Below, piece by piece: positions 1 to 12,270 of a DNA stretch of 64,000 nt. The stretch's first letter is position 1, and every line of letters starts with the position of its first letter. The notes beneath the pieces are model-generated. The model searched no databases. It saw nothing but the letters and a program-made list of their open reading frames with translations, and was not told the origin of the DNA. Source of the DNA: Cercis canadensis (Eukaryota; Streptophyta; Magnoliopsida; Fabales; Fabaceae). The stretch spans positions 20,260 through 84,259 of the forward strand of contig QAOA01001037.1 of the NCBI GenBank assembly GCA_003255065.1. Reading direction: 5' to 3'. The position numbers and the translations under genes are program-made.

Positions 1-606
1 CTAATCCAATTTTAAGTCAAAACAAGTTAGAAAAAAGGACCAATGTAAAGTTTCTTTTTTTTTTTTTTAAATGTAATCAGTTTCTGTTTATTGCTCTGTT
101 ATTTCCTGAAATTTTGTCCTTCCTTATTTTATCTCTTTAGCTTTCTTTCAATATTCGAGTGAAAAGTTTCCTTATTTATGACTTCCTATAGATCTCTCTC
201 TTTTTATTTAAATTGTAAATTTTTTTCTTATGGTTTCAAAAGTTAAAAATATTCAACAAAATATTTTTTTTTTATTAGAACAAGTTTAAAATAAAATTTA
301 GACGAGCTAGGTTTAATTTTTAAACCAATTGGTAATTAAATAGATATATACAACTAGTATAACTTAAATGGTTCTGAACTTGTGTTTAAAGTTTTCCAAA
401 CTCCTCCTAAGTTTCTGATTAAAGTTTTAATGAGTCGTATAAATTTTCAGGGCAACTAATTGAACTTAAATGCTCTTCTATAATTTTAAGGAAAAGAGAA
501 ATGGTATTTGACAACTACGAATAGAGAAATTTGAACAGTACAAAAATAATTTAAGTGAGTTTAGTGTAGGTCTGGTTAAAATATTTACATAGATATAATT
601 AAATTA
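1..606. other. AT-rich intergenic DNA
   Basis: There is no open reading frame of useful length and no repeat I recognise. The stretch is A/T-rich with short homopolymers, and it ends where a MITE-like inverted repeat begins. Confidence 0.6.
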
Positions 607-998
607 AGGGAATTGTTATGCTACGACTCCATTAAAGTGGGAGGTAGCTCTATTACTCTCTTAAAACTTTTTATTGGAACATAAATAACTCTTATTTTAA
701 GATTGTTAGCAAGTTCTTGCAAAATTAAAGTGATTTCATGTGAATCAAAATAATTAAATAGTAGCTAAAGTGCATGAATTGAGTCATAAAGAAAAATTGC
801 TATTTAGGAAAAACTTTATCTTGTAACTTCAATTTATGCCATTGTTGCTGGTATTTAACTGTTTTTACTTATAAGCTCTTATTGACAAAACCTATGAAAT
901 GAGTTCAAAAACTAAAATTAAGTCGATCCAAAATAAAAGTTTTAAGGAGATAGTAGTGCTATCTTCCACTTTAAAAAGATTGTAGTATAGCAATTCCT
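607..998. mobile_element. MITE-like element, family copy 1
   Basis: The left end (AGGGAATTGTTATGCTAC) and the reverse complement of the right end (AGGAATTGCTATACTAC) match, and the similarity continues inward through a GTGGGAGGTAGC-like segment, giving imperfect terminal inverted repeats of roughly 50-60 bp. The interior is non-coding and AT-rich. A related copy at 5199-5593 shares interior text, including a stretch reading GTGAATCAAAATAATTAAA. The target duplication is unclear. The element belongs to no family I can name. Confidence 0.55.
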
Positions 999-1092
999 AA
1001 ATTTAAATCCATACATATCCGCAAGTGTAGAAAAAATGAACATTTGCAATCACGCTATTATTATGGAAAAGGACTTACGAGAGTTGATGACA

Positions 1093-1130
1093 TGAGTCAT
1101 GACGACATGGGAATTCTATCCATTATAAAG
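1093..1130 (+). promoter_or_regulatory. PRP1 core promoter
   Basis: A TATA box (TATAAAG, 1124-1130) lies 58 bp before the PRP1 ATG, which suggests a short leader of about 25-30 nt. Just upstream are TGAGTCA (1093-1099, GCN4/bZIP-like) and TGACG (1100-1104, as-1 half site). The TATA spacing matches the other PRP genes here. TGACG also recurs in the PRP4 and PRP5 promoters. The bZIP role is inferred from the motif only. Confidence 0.6.
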
Positions 1131-1181
1131 GGCCACCCCTCTGCTCTAGTTTCTGCACCACTCAAACCCAGTGACCCTTAA

Positions 1182-1649
1182 ATGTCTCTCAAATACCTGC
1201 TAGCTCTGCTCCTTGCGGTGGTGTTTCTCACCGCAACCTCTTCTGCAGATGGAGATGGTTACCGAAAACCTTATAAGGGAAAACCAAAGCATCCTTACAA
1301 ACCTCCCTACTACAAGAAACCTCCCACAGAGGAGGAGGTCTCACTGCAGGAGCAAGAAAGCGCAGAAGTAGATGGTTCATACAAGCCTCCATCTCCATAT
1401 TACAAGCCTCCATACAAAAAGCCACCCCCAAAATACAAGCCTCCATCTCCATATTACAAGCCTCCATACAAAAAGCCACCCCCAAAATACAAGCCTCCAT
1501 CTCCATATCATAAGCCACCATATGGAAAATACCCTCCACCTGAGGAGGAAGAGAAGGTGGAGGAAGACAAGTACAAGAAGAAGCCGTATCCTTACAAACC
1601 ACCTTACAAGAAGCCTCCCTACTACAAGAAGCCCCCCACCAACAACTGA
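1182..1649 (+). CDS. PRP1: repetitive proline-rich cell-wall protein
   Basis: This is an intact single-exon ORF of 155 residues. Residues 1 to about 22 form a hydrophobic signal peptide (MSLKYLLALLLAVVFLTATS, then SA before DGDG). The mature chain is rich in Pro, Lys and Tyr, with KPPYYKKPP, KPPSPYYKPP and KKPPPKY motifs, plus two acidic spacers (TEEEVSLQEQESAEVD near 50-64 and EEEEKVEED near 122-130). It ends in KKPPTNN. The family consists of secreted structural proteins that are prolyl-hydroxylated and cross-linked into the wall through Tyr and Lys. The ATG follows a good TATA box by 58 bp, which supports this start. The central region carries a 54-bp tandem repeat. An extra copy of the 3' end at 1875-2288 is probably an assembly artefact. 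I am sure of the family, not of tissue or symbol. Confidence 0.9.
   Translation: MSLKYLLALLLAVVFLTATSSADGDGYRKPYKGKPKHPYKPPYYKKPPTEEEVSLQEQESAEVDGSYKPPSPYYKPPYKKPPPKYKPPSPYYKPPYKKPPPKYKPPSPYHKPPYGKYPPPEEEEKVEEDKYKKKPYPYKPPYKKPPYYKKPPTNN
1381..1515 (+). repeat. 54-bp tandem repeat inside PRP1
   Basis: Two full units (1381-1434, 1435-1488) and a partial third encode KPPSPYYKPPYKKPPPKY in frame. Because the unit is a multiple of three, copy-number change keeps the frame. The third unit diverges to KPPSPYHKPPYGKY. Confidence 0.85.
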
Positions 1650-2288
1650 GTGCTCAGTTTGGTTAATATAAAGATATAAGCATAAAAATATGTATGTGCA
1701 CAAATAAGGAGCTGCAACTGATATGATCCTTTCATGAACCACTTAATTTCCATATATATATTTATATGCTTTAGCTACTTCTATGTATTCTGTACTTGTT
1801 CATGCTGTTTTCTCAAAGTTTTCTGTTTGTACATGAAGTCAATGGACATGGACTTGATGTTTCTGTCTGTTAANGCCTCCATACAAAAAGCCACCCCCAA
1901 AATACAAGCCTCCATCTCCATATCATAAGCCACCATATGGAAAATACCCTCCACCTGAGGAGGAAGAGAAGGTGGAGGAAGACAAGTACAAGAAGAAGCC
2001 GTATCCTTACAAACCACGTTACAAGAAGCCTCCCTACTACAAGAAGCCCCCCACCAACAACTGAGTGCTCAGTTTGGTTAATATAAAGCTATAAGCATAA
2101 AAATATGTATGTGCACAAATAAGGAGCTGCAACTGATATGATCCTTTCATGAACCACTTAATTTCCATATATATATTTATATGCTTTAGCTACTTCTATG
2201 TATTCTGTACTTGTTCATGCTGTTTTCTCAAAGTTTTCTGTTTGTACATGAAGTCAATGGACATGGACTTGATGTTTCTGTCTGTTAA
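1460..2288 (+). repeat. Direct duplication across single N at 1874 (PRP1 3' end)
   Basis: Bases 1460-1873 and 1875-2288 are near-identical 414-bp copies with two or so mismatches. They include PRP1's last codons, its stop and its 3' UTR. The second copy starts mid-codon and has no start, so 1875-2064 is not a gene. The N sits exactly at the junction. Read this as two overlapping contig ends that were not merged. A polyadenylation signal AATAAA follows at 2313-2318 and probably serves PRP1. Confidence 0.8.
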
Positions 2289-2344
2289 TGTAAAAGTTTC
2301 TGTTTCCCTATCAATAAAGTTTGAAGTTAGTCTTATTTTAGAGG

Positions 2345-2560
2345 AAAGTTAATGTCGTTGCCTGAGTTCCGGTGAGGTAGGCAACCTGCAAAAGAGATAG
2401 GGACGGTCAGGGGGGCCGGAGCCGGAGCTCCGGCACCACCTCCGACGCTCAAGTTAGGGAGATGGGCAAAGAGGGTGAAAGGAAGAAAAAGGGACCTCCG
2501 AAGCCCTAGAGAAAGAGGAAATGTGAGAGCCTCCTCATTTTTGTGTGTTCTGAAGAGATT
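2345..2560. other. GC-rich patch of unknown origin
   Basis: A markedly GC-rich segment (GGGGGGCCGGAGCCGGAGCT near 2410) sits in AT-rich surroundings and is followed by a purine-rich stretch. It has no ORF. It looks like inserted material, perhaps part of a retroelement leader, but I cannot assign it. Confidence 0.35.
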
Positions 2561-4215
2561 AAGTAAAAGATTGCATACCTTAGTAAGGAGTATTATAGTC
2601 TTTTTACTATAGCAATTGGTAGTGAATATTTTGGGTATTAACAGTTAAGAACACCAAAACGTTATATTTTCGCTGCATATGATAGAAACTTTATATTGAT
2701 TGATGGATATCATGAGCACAAATATGAACAAATAGCTATGGAGAATGGAAATCTTAATCACGTGAGTCTGACCAATAATTCTGCAGAGAAAACAAATTTA
2801 TTGTTGTCCTATCTTTTCAGGGCAACAAGAAAGAAAAAAAAAAAAAAAAGATCAGTAATATGGTAATTTACTGCTAGCTGCGGCTCGTGCATTATTAGGC
2901 CATGTAAATTGTACGAAATAATTTGTAGTCAGTCAAGTAATACTAAAGTCATTTTTAAGATTTGTGGATTTTTTATTCAATTTTAAAGTTATAACAAAAG
3001 TATATAAAATAAAGGCCATATAAATTGAAAAATGATATACTCGCACTTTAAGAAAAAGTGTAGAACGTGTAAAGTTAATTTAAGATGTTAAATTAAAATT
3101 TCAACTGAGTCTTGTGCAGTTTTGATAAGTAAATATATTCAAATGAATAATTTTAAATGTTAACAAAATTCAGACTTACAATTGAACACTGTGATAAATT
3201 TATGGACTTATGGCTTTGGTATCTTTATCCAAATGTCATTAGGAAAACACGGAAGTGATAAAATATATGAAAGGCGATAAGTTACATTCATTACATTTTA
3301 GATCGAATTTGGATTTGGATCTTGTTATATTGCTTCTGAAGATGACATTGTCATTAGTTAAATCTTGATTAGTCGTCTTCATTAAAAATGCCTCAAGTCT
3401 AAATGATGCCACATTACTCATTCTTATCAAAATATCTTTTTTCTTCCTCTCTTCCTCTCTTCCTCTTTCTCTCCTGCTACAGTCGTCCATACCATCAGGC
3501 CAAGAGCTCCTCATGGATTCTTCACATTTTTCATCGATTCTGGTTCTATCTCATGGCTTGACAATCTAAACGACGCACTAGCTGGATGCCAAATTCTAAA
3601 GCTGCAGCGAACAAGTATCAAGAAAAACACTTCTTGTTTCTTTTCTAATTCGAACATAATACTCTTCAGAGGATCAACTCGTTGTTGTCATCTAGCAAAG
3701 CCAAATTCAACACTATAGAATTAGAAGCAAACAGAAATTCCAGCATATGGACTCTAACCAATTTCTGGCCACGCCAAAACACGATGGGTAATGAAGCCGA
3801 TGAATCTAATGTTTTGCTATTTGGCTAACAAGAAAGAAATTTGTTGATTGCCTCTCCTGGGAAGGATTTAAATCCATTGGGATTTATGAAGAACCTGATC
3901 AGAATCCATGAAAAAGGTGAAGAACCCATGAAGAGCCTATGGTGTCAACACATGGCGGGAGAGAAAGAGGAAGAAAAACCCAAGTTTGATAAAAAATAAC
4001 AGTGACGAAAAAAAATTAAAAAGAAAAACTATGGTAAAACTACAAAACTCCTTTTTATTTTTTTGGTGTATTAGAGGAAAAAAATTATTCTATGATCCCT
4101 TCTTTAGTCTCACCCCATTCAGTCCCTTTCTTATTCACACTGTGTATTAGACACGCCCGTGTCAATGTATACCGTGTTAATGGATGTTAGACACGCTCGC
4201 GTTACCATCAGACAT
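2561..4215. other. Intergenic, no gene recognised
   Basis: This stretch holds AT-rich sequence and a short poly(A) near 2833. A 60-90-residue ORF (3239-3514, - strand) has low complexity, no recognisable domain and no relative in the window. The segment 3480-3980 has gene-like composition but is riddled with stops in every frame. I see nothing I can support as a gene. Confidence 0.5.
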
Positions 4216-4440
4216 GCCCGTGTTGATTGTACAGCGAATAGTTAGTTAGTTGGTTAGTCGGTTAGCCTTAGTCTGTTAGGGTAGCATTGATCTGATTGAT
4301 TAATTATGTATACACGTCAGATATGTATTGCTATATATACACTTGTAATAGGTAGGGATATTCAATTCAGTACAATTCATTCTCTGTGCTTGGATCATCT
4401 TCTCTGCTTCAAGATTCAATACTGTGTTTAGTCGCGACAG
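4216..4440 (+). mobile_element. Possible solo LTR fragment (Copia-like)
   Basis: The segment has the look of a short plant Copia LTR: a start rich in GTTAGTTAG-type runs, a TATA-like GCTATATATAC near 4332, then TTCAGTACAATTCATTCTCT near 4366-4385, which resembles the R/U5 end of such LTRs. No matching second LTR, coding domain or target duplication was found, so boundaries are approximate. Confidence 0.35.
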
Positions 4441-5198
4441 GATTTGATTCCAAGATTCTTTTAATGAAGTTCATAGCGTTTAATCTAACGATGGTACAAC
4501 TACAAAACTCTAGTTGAGTGGGCTTACTCCCCTGGACCTCAGTTCCCGACTGATTAACTGATTCCGTTTTACAAAATCAATGGAAAATATCATAAGGTGC
4601 TATTTCACTTTTCAGTTTGAAATCAGCTGGTGTCAAAAATTTATTCAGTAAATGAAAATGCTCCATTTCAAGTACCTTTCAAGACTTCTCTTGGCCTTCT
4701 GTAACAAAGGACTCGCAGAAATGTGTGGTGAAAGTGGCATATTCATGCTTTAATTACTTGCTTTCAATAAATGTTAGTTGCTTTATGCTACTTGCTGCAT
4801 GTACCTTTTATTTCTGCTCCTAGTCGAAGCTTGTAAGCAGGGCCATGATCTTTACAAGCAGTTAATGTTGATTATGAATGTTCTTTTTTTATGTGCTAAA
4901 TGTTGGAAGATTGCTACTATGCACTTCAAGATATTAGAGTTTCATTTAGAGATCTCATAAAATATACTTAAAATTCCCACTGGTTAAATAAAATACAAGT
5001 TGTCTAGGTAGATAGGAAAAAAAAGTATTGCGCAGTCGTGTGTAATCAGTAATTCAGCATATATACAAAATTAATGTGGTTAGTTCATGGTCGAAACCTT
5101 GTTTTAGTGGTGGTCTTATCATCTCTTGTTAACTACTTAAATACATGTAATCTAAGATAGTTGAAAAATGAAAGGTGCATATTTCTTAAAAAGAAAAA
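4441..5198. other. Intergenic, no gene recognised
   Basis: AT-rich DNA with no domain-bearing ORF. The 60-residue ORF at 4778-4960 has no features suggesting a real protein. Confidence 0.5.
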
Positions 5199-5593
5199 AT
5201 TGTTAGGCTACCCCTCAAAAGTGGAGGTTGCTATCCTCTCAAAATTCTTATTTTAAAAAGAAGTAACCCTTATTTTTGAGCTCATTTTAAAGTTCTCATG
5301 AATCAGAATGATTCACTGTGAATCAAAATAATTAAACACTAGCTAAGGAATATAAATTGAGCCATATAAGAAAATTAATATTCTATCTAAACTTTTTTCT
5401 TATACATTTTTTTTTTTGTGTGGCCTAGCTTTTGTTACTGTTGCTAGTATGAGTGTTTTGACTCACACTCTGATTTATGATAAATTCACCATTAATCCAA
5501 AATTATGAGCTATTTCTGTCTCCAGAGTTGGAGTTTTGATATGATAATGATGCTCCACTTTTAAGGGAAGGTAGGCAGGTAGCTTAGCAACTC
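5199..5593. mobile_element. MITE-like element, family copy 2
   Basis: The left end (TTGTTAGGCTACCCCTC then AAAAGTGGAGG) is mirrored by the right end, whose reverse complement starts GGAGTTGCTAAGCTACC and includes AAAAGTGGAGC. The interior matches copy 1 at 607-998, with shared phrases ending AATCAAAATAATTAAACACT and GCTAAGGAATATAAATTGAG. Two related copies with inverted ends support a non-autonomous DNA transposon family. Confidence 0.5.
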
Positions 5594-6919
5594 CTTTCTT
5601 GAAAGAAGTTTTTATATCATTGAGGGACAACATCGACAAAAAGACAAAAAGAAAAAACGAATGGATGATCTTTGAAGGGCAGATATAGCACATGTTTAGT
5701 TGTACGATTCTGGTCCAATATTATTCACATCAGGATAAGGATCATCTTCCGAGATGGGAATTGGATAGAAGATGTAGCATCTGCGCACCAGCAACAATAA
5801 TCATTCCTCCTTTATTAACCATGAAAACAGAACGTACATCCAACTGTGGCCTGTGTGGACAAAGCATGCTGTTAAGAGCATATTTTAGGGCTAAAGTAAT
5901 AACTAATTAACCACAAAACTGTCATTTCTTTTTGGTGATTTAAGCCTTGTTTTTCCAGAAGTTAATTATTTTTTTTTACTTTAGTTGAGTTAGTAAGATT
6001 TTTATATCGAATATAGAAAGGCTTTTTCACTTGTAATTGTCGTTATCCGTATATAGCCTGTCCTGTTCAACCAGTAGTGCATGCAAATTCATAATTGTAG
6101 TGAGTATGTAGGTCCAGTATGATAGTTAATTTGCATGAATACAGTACTACTACAAAGGACGACGGATAATGACTGCACATGTAAATGCTAATGACTGCAC
6201 ATGTGAGTGCCTTGGCTATAACTAGCTACAGATGAAAAAGGGAAGAAAGGAACGAAAAGCATTATACAAAACAAGTCACTACCTCAAAATTGAATGTGAA
6301 ACTTGGTGGCTGTTCGATGTTCAAGAAAAAAAGTTAAATAATTATGGCATCAGAAAATTGGAGCCCTAGATTGTCAAGTTTGAGTGGGGCTCCTACTATA
6401 TGTACTTTGTCTTAATTAATGAAGGATCATCAGATTCGGTGAATTAGTTAAATGGATCCGCTACTTTGATTGTTGGCCATGAAAAGTATAAGACTTGCCC
6501 ACTTACGTTAAATAACTTTTTTTAGAAGATGAATTTTGTCATCTCCAAAAAAAAAAAAAAAAAAAANAAAAAAAAAAAAAAAAAAGACAAAATGTCATCC
6601 AAAACAGTGAAAATATTTCTGTTTCGTGGGTCCTTGACTCGAAACGAACTTAATATAGTTTTGGCAGTGGCAAATATGTCCAACGGTGTCGTTTTTCCAA
6701 AACGTTTATGAGCATTTCTGGAACAAGGTGAGAAAGAAAGAAGTTGGTGAGGGTGAGTTTTTCCATGCGTTGTTGACCCATTGTGTGAGTATGCCGTGCT
6801 CGTGAATAGTGACTATTTGTGGTGGGTGATGAATCAAGATGAAGAAGGAGGATGGGTAATGGATAGCGTAGAAGAGTAGCGTGGCAATAATGGATTGCGA
6901 TGTGTAGACACCGTTGTCC

Positions 6920-7014
<95 letters not shown>

Positions 7015-7299
7015 NAAGCTCATTTGACCCACTCTTTAATAATTAATTTTTTTTATAAATAATAAATAAATTAAAAAATAGAAAATTAATTTTATAAATA
7101 AATTTTTGTGTCACTAAATCTAAGAGCACCAATAAGAGAGTAATGAATGAATTTTCTCCTCCATGGGTCTAAATTTATACATTATCTTCTATTTAGTAAA
7201 TAATTAAAACAAAAAAAAAGAAGGAAAAGACTAAATTAAAAGGAAAAAGTAGAGATGGGTGGTGGAGATTAAAAACCAAAAGGGGCAAAAGTGGAAAGA
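5594..7299. other. Intergenic with poly(A) and poly(T) gap joints
   Basis: No gene is visible. A poly(A) run interrupted by a single N (6567) lies at about 6547-6586, and a poly(T) run of about 95 bp (6920-7014) ends in a single N at 7015. Both are places where an assembly would fail. The long Lys-only ORF across the poly(T) is meaningless. Confidence 0.6.
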
Positions 7300-10050
7300 A
7301 AACATATAAGGGGATGAGGGGGGCGTGAGAGGAGGAGAGAAGGAAACCGATTAAGCAAATGGGGAAAAAGAGAGAAGCGTGAGAGAGAGGAGGAAGAAAG
7401 AGAGGGCAGAGCAGAGGAAGGAAGAGGAAGAAAATGCAGTGAGGAAAGAAAGAACCAGTTAGAGGAAGGAAGAGTTCTAGAGGTTAGAGAAAGAGAAACA
7501 AGACAAGGAGGAGAATAGCATAACTAGAAAGTGGGTCACCTTGCTCCGTCAGTAGAAGAATCTTCCGGGATCCTTGATTAGTAATTCCTTGAAGGTGATA
7601 TTCAGAATTCTTGAAACCCCGTTGGCAACTCAATTCTGTGAGTAGATTCTTATTCTTTTCTTTAATTTAATGGAATCATGAACTTCCTCAATTTCTGATT
7701 GAATATCCTAAGTAAATGTAAGCTCCTATTTTGGATTCACGGCTTTATGCCATAGTTGCTAGTTGCAGGTTTATACCAGATCAGTTATGGGTGCGTTTTT
7801 GTGAGTGTGCCATATTTACTTTGACAAATGCAACCCATCTTGAGACTCACAAAGTTCTGCATTAGCTATTTGCCTATTCATGGGGTTTTTGTGTGAGGAT
7901 CTCATAGTTAATAGAAGGGTGACTAGTTGATCTTACTTGGAGATATGCTGGGGTTGGTTTCATTTAATTTCTTTAATCCAAACTTGCTGTTTGTGTTTGG
8001 TTTGCATAACTGATATCCTTAGAATTGCTTTCCTTGTTAGTATGTATAAGTTGTTAAGCATTATTGGGAATTTGCTAGAAGTTTATATGTTATTTGCATT
8101 TGTTATGTTATGTTCAGATGGGTCATAAACCCAATGGTATTAGCATGATTTCGATTAATATTTTGGTTTGCCTTTAATTTACTGTATTTTTGGTCAAATG
8201 GCAGTGTTTGCGCATTGTGTTTCTGAAGTATTTAGGCTAATGTCTATAATTGAAGGGATGTTAAATGTGCTATGGCATTAGCTATGATACTTATGTTTGT
8301 GAGATGGTGATTCTGATTTTGTCTCATTAATCCCTTTCTTATCTTATCTTTTTCTCTAATGTCTATGGACCAATTTCATGTTTCTTTAATTTTGATAAGT
8401 TCTGAACCTTAGGTTGATGCCTTCTTTATTGTTGTCAGTGGTACACGGTCCTATTCTTTATTACCTCATATTCCTATTTTCTCTCTTTTGGTCAGGTGAT
8501 ATACTGATAATTGGTCGAACCCTATCATTCGGTATTAAAATGTAGAATCCTATCACGCTGTATCCATATGCTCACTGCTAAATTGGGTTAGAAGATATTT
8601 TGGTAGACTCATTCATGTGATTTGCTAGAGTTTAGCTGACTGTTTTGCTGCATGTTTACATGATTGTCATTTTAGAACTCGTTAAAGCTATGATTTCAAG
8701 TGTTCTCGGATGCTGTCAGACAGCTCTGGTAGCACTTGATCATTTTTTTTCTTTCTAGAGTTACAGAGCTCGGAATTTTGCATCGTTTATCCCAATAGAA
8801 CCATAAGATGCGTATCTTCAATGTGTACAATTTACAGAATTTTTTCATATCTAGCTTGTTCCCAATTTCGATTTGAATATGACTGTTCACTGCTGCACTG
8901 ACACTGCTGCCCTATCTCTGGCAGTGTTCAGTATTTTGTCTCTAATTAGAGCTATATAGGTCCAAATTATATGATTCTTATCTTGTTAGAACCGTAAGAT
9001 ATATATCTTCAATGTGTATAATTTTAATAATTTTTTCACATCTACCTTGCTCCTAGTTTCGATTTGAATATGACTGTTTACTGCTGCACTGTCACTGCTG
9101 ACTTGTCTTTGGCAATGTTTAGTCTTTTGTCCATAATTTGAATTATAATGCTCATTTTTGCATGATTCTTACTTTGGTAGAACCGTAGGATGCGTGTCCT
9201 TGATGTGTATAACTTTCAATTTTTTTTTCATTTTTCCACTATTTCTAGTTCTAATTTGAACACGGCTATTTTGGGATTGTGCCTGAGTGACATTTTCTTA
9301 ATTTTCTATTATTCCATTTTTGTGAGTTTTAGCTTGGTTCTAAGTATTGCATAGGAGCTGTTAGCATGTCAATTTGGTAATTTCTGCATTTGCCTACATG
9401 AGAGTTGATTAGTAATCTTATTTTTGGACGGTTGTCTTAAATTCATTTTTGAGTTCAATTTGGAATATTTATTGGATTATTGAATTCTTCAAGTTGTAGT
9501 AATTGTTTATGGGGTGTCATTTGGGGATCCTTCTTATATGTTTGAGGCATGAAATATATTTTAGATAATGATATTTAGTTGTAAATCTTTTAACTTGCAT
9601 TTGGTATTTCCTTGAGCAATTTGACATATGACTGAGAGTGATTGTGGTCGTGGGCAAGTTGGAGGGCTCTACTCGAGAAGGCTTTGCTACAAGCTAAGAG
9701 CAAGAGACTTTCATTTATCTTACTTTATTTTTTTCAAATGTAATTAAAGTCCCTCTCCCAGATAAGTTTTGTAATACTTAAAACCATGCATTTGCACTGT
9801 ATATAAAAATATATTTATGTCGTGTAATATCTGCATGCCCCTTCACTTTTCATGGGAGGATATATAGGGTGAGTCCGTCATATGGGATGCATTTCTCTAT
9901 TCGACCTAGGTGAAGGTAGTGCCACCCTAGACGGTCTCTTTATGCGATAAAGGAGTGGAAGAATTTAGGTCTCGGTAGAGAACTCATGCATTGCACATTT
10001 AAATTCTCTATTTTTACTTTTTTTATATATTCCTGTAAATATATTTATTA
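7300..10050 (+). other. Non-coding, LTR-like or leader-like region
   Basis: A purine-rich tract (about 7300-7500, GAGAGAGGAGGAAG type) is followed by a splice-donor-like GTGAGTAG at 7639, a long T-rich stretch without ORFs, a 191-bp tandem repeat (8797-9370) and a distinctive segment around 9650-10000. This layout resembles the long untranslated LTR or leader of a large Ty3-type element, or a spliced non-coding transcript. No coding domain and no terminal repeat pair were found, so the assignment is open. Confidence 0.3.
8797..9370 (+). repeat. Degenerate 191-bp tandem repeat, about three units
   Basis: The phrase AGAACCRTARGATGCGTRTC recurs at 8797, 8988 and 9179, exactly 191 bp apart. Each is followed by a similar TCAATGTGTAYAA-type segment, a TTTCGATTTGAATATGACTG segment and a CTGCTGCACTG segment. 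Similarity fades in the third unit. Confidence 0.7.
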
Positions 10051-10665
10051 TTTTGGGGTACATAAAACGCACACTTTGGCTATATTTATATTCGCACAAT
10101 TAATTTAAAGTAACTATTTTTAGATTGATGTTGTGGCGTGCCTAACACATTCTCCACACATAAATAGACTCTTAAACCCTTTTTGGTTCGTAGATCATTT
10201 TTTTAATTAAAAAGGAGTTTTCCAATTATTTTTTATTTTCTTAATACAATTGATAGTGACATTAAGTTTTCTTTCAAAAATTAATCATTTTTTTAAGTTC
10301 GCTATTTACGTTATAGTGACCTTCGGGTACATTGTGACAAGATGAAAGATGTAGATGGAGAAAGGAGGGTGGTAGATGGAGTTTTTTATCACAAGAATGA
10401 GGGGGAAGCATTTTTTTCTTTTCATTTTTTGGGTTTTTGATGATTTGAATCATTTTTCTATAAATTATTGGTAAAAATATAGTTAACTAATATTATATTA
10501 TATAATTTTACAATTATTATTATGTTAGAATTTTTAAAATTAAACTAAAATGTAAAAAAAAATTNNNNNNNNNNNNNNNNNNNNNNNNNNNNNNNNNNNN
10601 NNNNNNNNNNNNNNNNNNNNNNNNNNNNNNNNNNNNNNNNNNNNNNNNNNNNNNNNNNNNNNNNN

Positions 10666-10713
<48 letters not shown>

Positions 10714-11497
10714 GAGATAATTTTCAACTTACTAATAATGCAAAAGATAAACCAGAAAATATAAAACATTACTTTAAAATAAACAATTGAATATTTGTAA
10801 TATTATATTCAATGAAACTACTAAAATTTGTATGGAATTAATATTAAGTATTCTTCTGCATCTTGCACAATTTTCACCATCCAAAGATGTCATCTATTAG
10901 AAATATTTTTCTCCTAGAAAACTATAAAAAAAAAATTGTAGTTAGAGGATCATTACACTTATGCCCTGTTTTTTTATTTTATTTTTGTTTTGTTTTGGGA
11001 GGAGGGCAAAAAGAAGAGGAGGGGGCGGGGGATGAAAGAGAAAATAATATTTTATTAAACAGTAAAAAATGCATATGGCTTTTGCAGAGAAAACTAGTTT
11101 CAAAATCAAAACTAGTGGAAATTGCCATGAAAACCTCAATTACCTTGGAAAACCACATGATTCTTGAACTCCTAGTTGAAGACAACCCCATATACTGTGA
11201 GATAATGGATGTATGATTTGACCTGTACATTAATTGTTTAAGTAGTTCCCGTTAAGTTAAATTTAGATACTGTCGTGTATAAATAATGTAAAGTAATGTG
11301 AGAATAACTAAAGTATGAATAACAGTATTCAAATTAAAACAAAAAGATGCACCATTCCTTTAGAATGGAACATCCATAGTTCATGGTTGCCCATTTCCAG
11401 GGGCTGCGTGTAAGTTTGTCCATGGGGCCTCCTCCCTGCCCCTTTTTCCCCCAAAAGTTTGAAAATTTCATGTTAATGATATGTTTATAATACCTCT
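10051..11497. other. Intergenic with 101-bp N gap and (TA)n
   Basis: Positions 10565-10665 are N and are followed directly by a (TA)n microsatellite (10666-10711), so the gap is probably an unresolved simple repeat. The 117-residue ORF at 10863-11216 and its antisense shadows show no domain, signal peptide or relative in the window. Confidence 0.55.
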
Positions 11498-12270
11498 ATT
11501 ATTTTCTAATAATGACTGGTAAATAAAACCACGATCGTCTCTAACATTGTCCTCATCATGTAATTCTTTCTGCAGTTTAGTGCAAGAATAGAAGAGTTCA
11601 ACGCATTTGAACGAATCATGTAATATACCCTAGAAAAGATATCCAATATGATAAGGATATGCTAGTGAAAGGATATGCTTAGTTAATCCTTTTCTAGAAT
11701 TCGTAAGTTGTCTTTACCCTATTATTCTTATCTAAACTATTGTAGTCATACAAATTGGTTGAAGACGTGTTTGCGCGAAAAATTAATAAGCCAATCAACA
11801 CACCACAGAAAAATTCAATGAAATCCGTGAAACAGACTGCACTTACTGCTCTTAATCAATTTTTCTGCTCAATTGGGCAGTATNATTATTTTCTAATAAT
11901 GACTGGTAAATAAAACCACGATCGTCTCTAACATTGTCCTCATCATGTAATTCTTTCTGCAGTTTAGTGCAAGAATAGAAGAGTTCAACGCATTTGAACG
12001 AATCATGTAATATACCCTAGAAAAGATATCCAATATGATAAGGATATGCTAGTGAAAGGATATGCTTAGTTAATCCTTTTCTAGAATTCGTAAGTTGTCT
12101 TTACCCTATTATTCTTATCTAAACTATTGCAGTCATACAAATTGGTTGAAGACGTGTTTGCGCGAAAAATTAATAAGCCAATCAACACACCACAGAAAAA
12201 TTCAATGAAATCGGTGAAACAGACTGCACTTACTGCTCTTAATCAATTTTTCTGCTCAATTGGGCAGTAT
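11498..12270 (+). repeat. 386-bp duplication across single N at 11884
   Basis: 11498-11883 and 11885-12270 are the same 386 bp with two visible substitutions (ATTGTAGTC/ATTGCAGTC and AATCCGTG/AATCGGTG). The exact placement of the N at the joint points to unmerged contig overlap. There is no gene inside. Confidence 0.85.

Noticed and set aside
1228..1742. Antisense ORFs across PRP1
   Set aside because: Shadows of the CCA/CCT-rich repeat, with no start context or domain.
1875..2064. A second PRP1-like gene
   Set aside because: It lacks a start and signal peptide and is a copy of the PRP1 3' end lying directly after a single N.
3239..3980. Possible gene remnant
   Set aside because: Composition is gene-like, but every frame has many stops and no family is recognisable.
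6706..7032. 108-residue Lys-rich ORF
   Set aside because: It is a poly(T) tract read in reverse and ends at an assembly N.
10545..10769. ORF across the N run
   Set aside because: Most of it is undetermined sequence and (TA)n.
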